The notes under the pieces were generated by a model, which searched no databases, was not told the origin of the DNA, and saw only the letters and a program-made list of their open reading frames with translations. A DNA stretch of 64,000 nt from Cynocephalus volans (lineage: Eukaryota > Chordata > Mammalia > Dermoptera > Cynocephalidae): the NCBI RefSeq assembly GCF_027409185.1, contig NC_084469.1, forward strand, positions 104,099,835 through 104,163,834, given 5' to 3'. This document shows positions 57,715-64,000 of the stretch, piece by piece; position 1 is the first letter of the stretch, and every line of letters starts with the position of its first letter. A program made the position numbers and the translations under genes.

Positions 57715-58240
57715 TAAAAAGATCAACAAAATTTGCAAACCTCTGTTTAGACTGACCAAGAAAAAAGTGAGAAGACAGAAATTACAAAAATCAGAAATAA
57801 AGCTGGGGCATAGCAGAGCAGTTGCTTCTTCTATTACCCTGCAGTGGGCTTTGAGGAGAGAGACATCCTCTTCTTTTTCTGGTCTCCGCTGGTGACTCTC
57901 CTTGTGTCACTGCAGTTGGGTGTCTGGAGGGCTGCCTTCATGGTAGCTGTGGCTACTGCTATGCTGTTGAGTAATTTTTGCAGCAGTTGTGGCTGTGACA
58001 GTGGCTGTGGTGGGCCACATGCAAGGAAGTGGTTTTTTCTGTGTGCTCCTTGCCTGTTCCCTGGCAAGGGATGCTGCCCTCAGCTCCTGCCTAGAACCCT
58101 GGGTGTGCTCTGTTTCTTGCCTGCATCCAGGTGGAGGGGGCTGACCCTTGTCCCTTGGCTCCAAACAAGGATGTTTTCTTGATGGCTCATTTCCACAATC
58201 ACTAAATAAGATTCCATTGTTTGGATGTATCACAGTTTGT
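57715..58240. mobile_element. LINE-1 pieces: ORF2 (sense), then GC-rich L1 segment
   Basis: 57715-57810 is forward ORF2 text ('agactgaccaagaaaaaagt'). 57840-58240 is a GC-richer block that aligns by eye with 61820-62110 ('tggtgactctccttgtg', 'ttttgcagcag', 'ctctggtgggccac'-like). That second region leads to an L1 5' end on the minus strand, so this block is probably L1 5' UTR. Its open frames are not genes. Confidence 0.5.
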
Positions 58241-58388
58241 TTATCCCTTCAATTACTGAGTGTCCCCTCAGTTGTTTCTAAGTTTTGGTAGATATGAATA
58301 AAGCTTCTATACACATTTGCATGCAAATTTTGTGTTGAAATCTTCAATTCCTTTGGGTAAATACACAGAGGCACAATTGTCATGTCAT

Positions 58389-58568
58389 GGGCCGGCCCGT
58401 GGCTCACTCGGGAGAGTGCGGTGCTGATAACACCAAGGCCACGGGTTCGGATCCCATATACGGATGGCCGGTTCGCTCACTGGCTGAGCGTGGTGCTCAC
58501 AACACCAAGCCAAGGGTTAAGATCCCCTTACCGGTCATCTTTAAAAAAAAATAAAAAAATAAAAAAAA
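58389..58568 (+). mobile_element. tRNA-Ile-derived SINE, dimer (type A), perfect TSD
   Basis: Head 'gggccggcccgtggctcact', second unit 'gatggccggttcgctcactg', A-rich tail. The perfect repeat 'caattgtcatgtcat' lies at 58374-58388 and 58569-58583. Confidence 0.95.
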
Positions 58569-58589
58569 CAATTGTCATGTCATATGATC

Positions 58590-60170
58590 AGACTATGTTT
58601 AGTTTTGTATGAAACTGCTAGACTTTCTTCCAAAGCAGCTGTACCATTTTGCATTTAAACCTGCAATGAAAGTTCCATTTGCTCCACATCCTCACTAGCA
58701 TTTGGTATAATCCATCAGTTTTTGCATTTTAGTTGCTTTTTAGTGTTGCATCTTATTGTTCTTTTAATTTGCGATTCCCTGAAGCCACGTGATATCAACC
58801 ATCTTTTCATATACTAATGTGCCATATGTATACCTTCTTGGGTGTCAGTTCAGATATTTTGCCAGGTTTGGAACTGGGTTGTTTGCTTTATTATTGTTGA
58901 GTTTTAAGAAATATTTTCATATTTTGGACATAAGCCCTTTATCAGATATGTGTTTTGAAATATTTTATTGTGGTCTATGGCTTGTCTTTCCACTCTGTTA
59001 ACAGTATCTTTTGCAAGTCAGAAATTTTATCCATCTTTCTTTCATGGACCTTGATTTTCTTGTTTTATCTAAAAATTCATTGCCAAACCCAGTCACCTAG
59101 ATTTTTTTCCTATGTTATCTTCTAGAAGTTTAATCGTTTTACATTTTACATTTAGGTATATAACCTATTTCAAACATCACAATTCTTATAAAAATTGTAT
59201 GGTATGTGTCTAGATTTATTTTGTTGCATGTGGTTGTTCAATTGTTTCAGCACCAATTATTGAGAAGACTATCCTTTCTTCATTAAATTATCTTTGCTCC
59301 ATTATAAAAGATCAGTTGACTATATTTCTGTGGGTATATTTTGGGCTCTCTATTCAGTTCCAATTACCTATATATTTATTCTTTCATCAATACAACACTG
59401 CTTTCATTACTGTGGCTTCACAGTGTTGCAGTCTGGGAGTGTCAATCCTGACTGTTAAGCTCTACAGTATTGTGCTGGCTGTTCTTGTCTTTTGCCATGT
59501 AACTTAGAATCAATGTGTTGACAACCACAAACAACTATGGAATCTATAGATTAAATGGGAGACAACTGTCATCTTATCAATATTGACTCTTACCATCCAT
59601 GAAGATAGAAATATCCCTCCATTTATTTGGATCTTCTTTAATGTTTTTTCCATTAGCTTTATTGTTTTCCTCATATAGATCATGTTCATAAATCGTCAGA
59701 TTTATGCCAAAGTATTTCTTTCTTTTTTCCCCTCTATGGTGCCCTTATAAATGGTATTGTACTTTTGATCTCAGATTCCAATTGTGTTTGGCTGGTAAAC
59801 AAGAAAGCAATTGATGTTTGTATATTTTCCTTATATCTTGAGATTCCTCTGATTGTTTATTAGTTGCAGGAGTTTTTCTTTTTCCTTTTTTTCATCAATT
59901 CGTTGGAATTTTCTACATAAACAATCATGTCATCTGCAAACAAGTGCAGTTTTATTTCTTCCTTTCCAGACTTAATACTTTTTATTTACTTTTCTTTTCC
60001 CATTCCATTAGCTAGGATGTCTAGGATGATGATGAATAGGAATGGTGAGAGGAGACATCCTTGCCTTGTTCCTGATCTTAGTGGAAAGCTTCGTGAACAA
60101 AATTATGATTTTAGCTTTAGGTTCTTTTTAGAGGTTCTTCAACAAGTTAAGGAAGTTCACTTCTATGTGC
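58590..60170 (-). mobile_element. LINE-1 3' UTR and ORF2 (antisense)
   Basis: Reverse 3' UTR text runs into ORF2 text, ending with 'ggagacatccttgccttgtt' (60051) and 'cttcaacaagttaaggaagt' (60137), where it is cut off. Confidence 0.75.
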
Positions 60171-60323
60171 TGTTAGGTTTGTGAACCTGAGCATGTCACC
60201 TTATAGCTGCTGGCGCGGTCCACACCATGGCAGGATCCTAAAGGAATCAGCATGGGCTGCCCTCTCTGAGGGAGAGCTGCTGGCAAGGCCGCTGGAGGGA
60301 GAGCTGCTGGCAAGGCCACAGCT

Positions 60324-60656
60324 ATGAGCACTTGCTGCAACCGGAAGGGCTGCCTGCCTCGGCTTCGTGGTACTGTTTTACTCTCTCTTTTGATATTTTG
60401 GTTAGCGTGGCAGTTCTCTGAATTCCCAAAAGATTATAAAAATAACACAAATAATTATGCAGTCATTGAACTAAACATTCCCATAGAGGATCCGAGTAAA
60501 TTGGACAATTCAAAATTATCCCCTTATGATAAATTGACCCCACCAACATATTTTCCAAAAGCACCGCTCATGACTGAATATGAGCTGCAGCCTAATGTAA
60601 GTTGGCAAACATCATTTACTGGAGATTATATTAATGGCAAGAGAATTTGGCATTAA
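60324..60656 (+). CDS. 110-aa ORF, possible retroviral envelope remnant
   Basis: I do not recognise this protein with certainty. It begins ATG with a Cys/Arg-rich stretch, has one hydrophobic segment at about residues 18-31, and continues as a Pro-, Asn- and Tyr-rich stretch with N-glycosylation sequons (N-N-T near 40, N-V-S near 92). That layout suits a type II membrane or leader segment with an outside domain. A LTR-like sequence follows at 61080-61540, so an endogenous retroviral envelope start is the best guess. If so it is broken: only the N-terminus is open, and downstream text has many stops. A cellular membrane-protein relic is the alternative. Three imperfect copies of 'gagagctgctggcaaggcc' precede it (60265-60320). 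Confidence 0.3.
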   Translation: MSTCCNRKGCLPRLRGTVLLSLLIFWLAWQFSEFPKDYKNNTNNYAVIELNIPIEDPSKLDNSKLSPYDKLTPPTYFPKAPLMTEYELQPNVSWQTSFTGDYINGKRIWH

Positions 60657-61079
60657 TGAGAAATTATATGATTGGGATAAATTAAGTATATGGGAACGAA
60701 ACTGTAGAACCCCCTTACTTGCTGGTGTCCAGTTTTAAATAAATCATCAAGAATCAGGTGTTGGGACAAAAATATATGCTGTAAAATTATTAAACCTACA
60801 AAACTGGATCTTAGAAAATAAGAGAGTGTAACTGGTTTTGTGAGGGATGGTGCTGTGCACAAGGACACTTTAACATTTAGATCAAGATTACAGGGCCACA
60901 GCAAATGCATAACCTCAAAATGTGCATGATAATGCTGCTCAAATATCCACTGTTCTTTTTCCATATGAACAGTAGGTTCATTCCATTAGAACATAAAATC
61001 ATTACACCCCCATTAGAATTTAAATGTTAGCATTTTTCCTTTTAACAAATTTCTACTTACATTTAGCAATAGACATAGG

Positions 61080-61540
61080 TCATATGATAGTACTGTTTAT
61101 CACTTTGTAACCGCAATAGCCACCACCCTGTTAATAGGGTAGATATTAACCACAGCTTGCAGACAGGAAAAGGTCACACGTTAACTTCAGGACAATGAGA
61201 AGATGGTCCCGATCTGATAACCTGATACCAAAAGGAGGAAGCACGAGCTAATCACCTAAGACATGCTGACCTCTAAAAAAGTTTCCTCCCTGCTTTTTGG
61301 ACTATTGATTTAAACTTGCTGATACAATAAAAATAATACCCAAAACCCCCCTGCAGAGAAAAAATCTAAATAAAAGGCATTGTCTCATGCTCTACTGGGC
61401 TCCAGCTGCAACACGCTGACAGCCCGCAGAGAGAGAACATGCATACTGATGCATTGAGGTCTCTGTCTGTGTTTGTTATTTTCACCGACTCCCTCTCCCT
61501 CTTTCAAGGACCCCCCAAACTTGACTGGAGCTGGTCTTCG
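61080..61540 (+). mobile_element. LTR-like sequence
   Basis: AT-rich U3-like text is followed by 'atacaataaaaataatac' near 61322 and a 'aataaaaggcattgtctc' block near 61368 (AATAAA signals), then CT-rich text. This is the shape of a retroviral LTR. The boundaries and family are unknown. Confidence 0.4.
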
Positions 61541-61559
61541 GCAAACTGCTTTTCTCTTT

Positions 61560-63035
61560 TCTCTCTATAAAAATTGCCACAAAGTTAAAAATTTTGATCA
61601 AACCAATATTACTAGTATGTATACAAATCGTACTTTTTCTTTATGCTTTTTGTCCAATCTCTCCCTGTCCCCCTCCCCCTCCCCCCTCTGATAACCCAAG
61701 ATTTCTTCTCTCCCTCTGAAAGAGTAATGGTTACTCTGTTGATTTGTTGCCTAGATGATCTGTCCAATGCTGAGAGGTGTGTTCCAATATTATCATAGAG
61801 CAGATGCTTCTTCTGTCACTCTGGAATGGGCTATGTTTAGAGAGACATCCACCTCTTCTCTTTGGTCTCTGCTGGTGACTCTCCTTGTGCCAATGCACTC
61901 CAGTGGCTGGTGGACCATCTGTGTGGTGGTTGTGGCATCTAGCCACTTTTGCAGCAGCCATGGTTATTGTGATGGCTCTGGTGGGCCACCAACATGGAGG
62001 TGATGTTTTTAGCATGCTCCTTGGCACTGGCAGTGTGCCCGGTTATTGGGGGGGGGATCATCTGGTCTCTGGATCCATGCCTCAGGTCCCTGGGCAAGCC
62101 CCAAGGTGCTGACAGTGAGCCTGGTTATGGGAGGGGGGTCCAGTCCCCGCCTCCAGTCCCCGGGTGGGCCCCAAGGTGCTGGTGGTGTGTCTGGGCCGGA
62201 ACTAATTTTTTGTCCTTTGCTTACTTCTAAAATGGGGAACTTCCTGTGGGTACCAGTACTTGAGCTGTCTGGTTTAGCTAAATTGCTGCTTTGCTGCTGA
62301 TTCCCCAGGGAAGGCTTTTTGTGCAGCTTGGGTTTTAATGGTTGACTTTATAGGTATTTCCGGCTCTCCAGAGACCTGGTGCACCTGGGTTGTGTAGAAA
62401 CTCTGATCTGAGCCTGAGTCTTTTCATCAAACTGCACCCCATACAATTCTATATTCCTAACTAGTCTCCTCTGAGTGGTCCTTTGCTGATTGGGGGGTGG
62501 ATCGGCTGTCCTTGCTGTGCCCCAGTGTTCCCCCGGTGGGCCCGTATCCCCCTCTGCCCATGCTGCAAACAATTCCCATGGGATGGGCTGTGCACTGGTC
62601 CCTTGTGATGACTCATTGGCCTCTGAGTGGCTCCTTTTTTTCAGTTGTTGTGGTTCCTCACTTCTATGTGGGTCCACAGGAACCTTATTAGTGGTCTTGC
62701 TGGCCTGGGAGCCACCAAGGCCCTCTTCTCCCCTGCTGCCTCCAAGCAACTCCACCCAAAGGGCACAGCTGCGGCTTCTGCCAGTTCCTGCTCCATGTGC
62801 TCAGCAGCTCCAGCCTCAAAGTGGCTGTGTCATGAAATGGTTGGAGTGGTTTTTTCTTTCTCTCATCATGGTTTCTCTCACCTTCATGCACTCCATAGGT
62901 CTCTCCTCCTCTTCCTCTGAGCTCTAGTGGTCCCAGCTTGGCTGTCATTGCTTTTTTTATAGTTGTAAATTGGTTGATTTGTGGGAGAGAGTGATGCTGG
63001 GCACTGTCTATTCCACCATCTTGACTGGAAGCCTG
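61560..63035 (-). mobile_element. LINE-1 with 5' end, internally deleted (antisense)
   Basis: On the minus strand it starts at 63035 with 'cttccagtcaagatggtgga', the typical L1 5' end. A GC-rich 5' UTR follows, which includes repeated 70-80-base units at 62030-62190 ('gccccaaggtgctg' twice). It then passes to a short ORF2 piece (61755-61800) and a G-rich 3' UTR near 61670-61690. Most of ORF1 and ORF2 is missing. Frames up to 145 codons (62348-62927) are in this UTR and are not called genes. Confidence 0.6.
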
Positions 63036-64000
63036 CCACAGAATATTTTTTATTTTTACTCACATTGTATTGTGAATTTCAGTTTCTGTTTCAGTTTCTG
63101 TCTCTGATTGATCACCTGCATTGTGGAACACCTGTGCAGTGATGGGGAAAAGTTCAGGACACCAGCAACCGACACTGGAGGAAGCCACCTCTGCCTCCAG
63201 GGAGCACCACTCAATCTTGCTGAAATCAGCACCCATATTCACTAAGATCATTTTGTCTAAGACCTAGGTGGGATCCAACAAGCCTTGTGACCTCAAAATT
63301 AGCCTTCTGGCAAGCTGGTAAGCAACAGTACTAAGAAAAGCCCAGGTACCCTGGCTAGTGGTTTTTCACTGAGAGAACAATTGAATTAACTCCTCTCATG
63401 CTTTGGAAGGAACTAATACCAAATTCACCTTCTCCTTTTCTTTCCTTATCAGTGCCTAGACCATGAAGCAACATGAGTGTGCACCTCAATACATTTGGAG
63501 GTCAAGCAAGTTTGTGTAAAACCAGCAAGGGAAGAAGCAGAATAAGAGACTAGCAAAGCCACACCCCTTGCTGGGACAACAAATCTTAGAAAACTGAGTT
63601 GTCATACTTAACCATCCCCAGGGTGGAGGTCTCTTTTCTTTCTGTGAAATCCACAAAGGACCATCTCAACAATTAAGGACAATTATCAACAATATCTCCA
63701 TGGCTACCTCCAAGCATCCAGTAGTGATGACCAAGCTAGATTCAGTAACCATAGAGCTCTAGCCTGACCCTTGGTAATCAGAACTGAAGTGCTGACTGGT
63801 TAACATGCTGTGCTACTGCTGCTTTTACAGGATTCCTCACACTCTGCCTGCCAAACACAAGCTGAGCCTGAGGACAAGCCATGCTAAGGCAGAGTCAATT
63901 AGCAATTGCTATGTAAGAGATGAGAGTGATTTAGGATGGGAAGAGACATCACCTAGTAAAGACCAAAAATCAGTATGCAGACCAAAGTGTAAGCCCATCA
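63036..64000. other. Intergenic, nothing recognised
   Basis: Mixed-composition sequence with no open frame above 63 codons. A small TTTCTG repeat near 63080 is the only structure seen. Confidence 0.5.

Noticed and set aside
62348-62927. Frames of 135 and 145 codons on opposite strands.
   Set aside because: They lie in the GC-rich 5' UTR of an L1 whose 5' end is at 63035; no domain is seen.

Overview
The window is mammalian nuclear DNA: long introns, CpG-island promoters, GT-AG exons, and dense LINE-1, MaLR/ERVL and tRNA-derived SINE insertions. The commonest SINEs are monomers and dimers of a tRNA-Ile-like unit with no unrelated body. I know this design from the t-SINE/CYN elements of colugos (Dermoptera), so I suggest a colugo such as Galeopterus. 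That call is knowledge-based and was not tested against a database.

Two intact KRAB-C2H2 zinc-finger genes lie in tandem on the minus strand. Each has four coding exons: a first exon at a CpG island that contributes only the ATG, a 127-bp KRAB-A exon, a 61-bp KRAB-C-type exon, and one large finger exon. Gene A (20366 down to 5741) predicts 560 aa with about 16 fingers. Gene B (48703 down to 31730) predicts 421 aa with 8 complete fingers. The KRAB-A/C pairing, 'MDS..FEDVAV' start and 'CGET.SQI.N..(L)NKK' spacer match the human 19p13.2 subfamily (ZNF136, ZNF44, ZNF442 and relatives). Both should be nuclear, DNA-binding repressors that recruit TRIM28. The two loci share exon sizes, intron sizes, decayed fingers downstream and near-identical promoter cores, so they are products of a tandem duplication.

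Region by region: 0-5.4 kb holds L1, MaLR LTRs and SINEs. 5.4-8.0 kb holds the finger and KRAB exons of gene A. 8.0-20.4 kb is its repeat-filled intron 1, and 20.0-20.6 kb its CpG island. 20.6-31 kb is intergenic, with repeats and gene B's 3' flank. 31.4-33.6 kb holds the gene B exons. 33.6-48.7 kb is gene B intron 1; it contains an OR7-like olfactory receptor pseudogene in the opposite orientation, a second receptor fragment, and a near-perfect SINE palindrome. 48.2-49.0 kb is the second CpG island. 49-64 kb is mostly L1, SINEs, MaLR elements and a possible endogenous retroviral remnant (60.2-61.5 kb), with no recognisable host gene.

Besides the zinc-finger genes, the most notable items are retrotransposition oddities. 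One is a tailless SINE 5' half, cut at the anticodon loop and flanked by a perfect 17-bp target-site duplication (28373-28410). Another is a mirror-image SINE pair whose irregular A-tails match base for base (41911-42062). A third is a rearranged SINE (21079-21160). I found no bacterial system, CRISPR array or functional tRNA gene.
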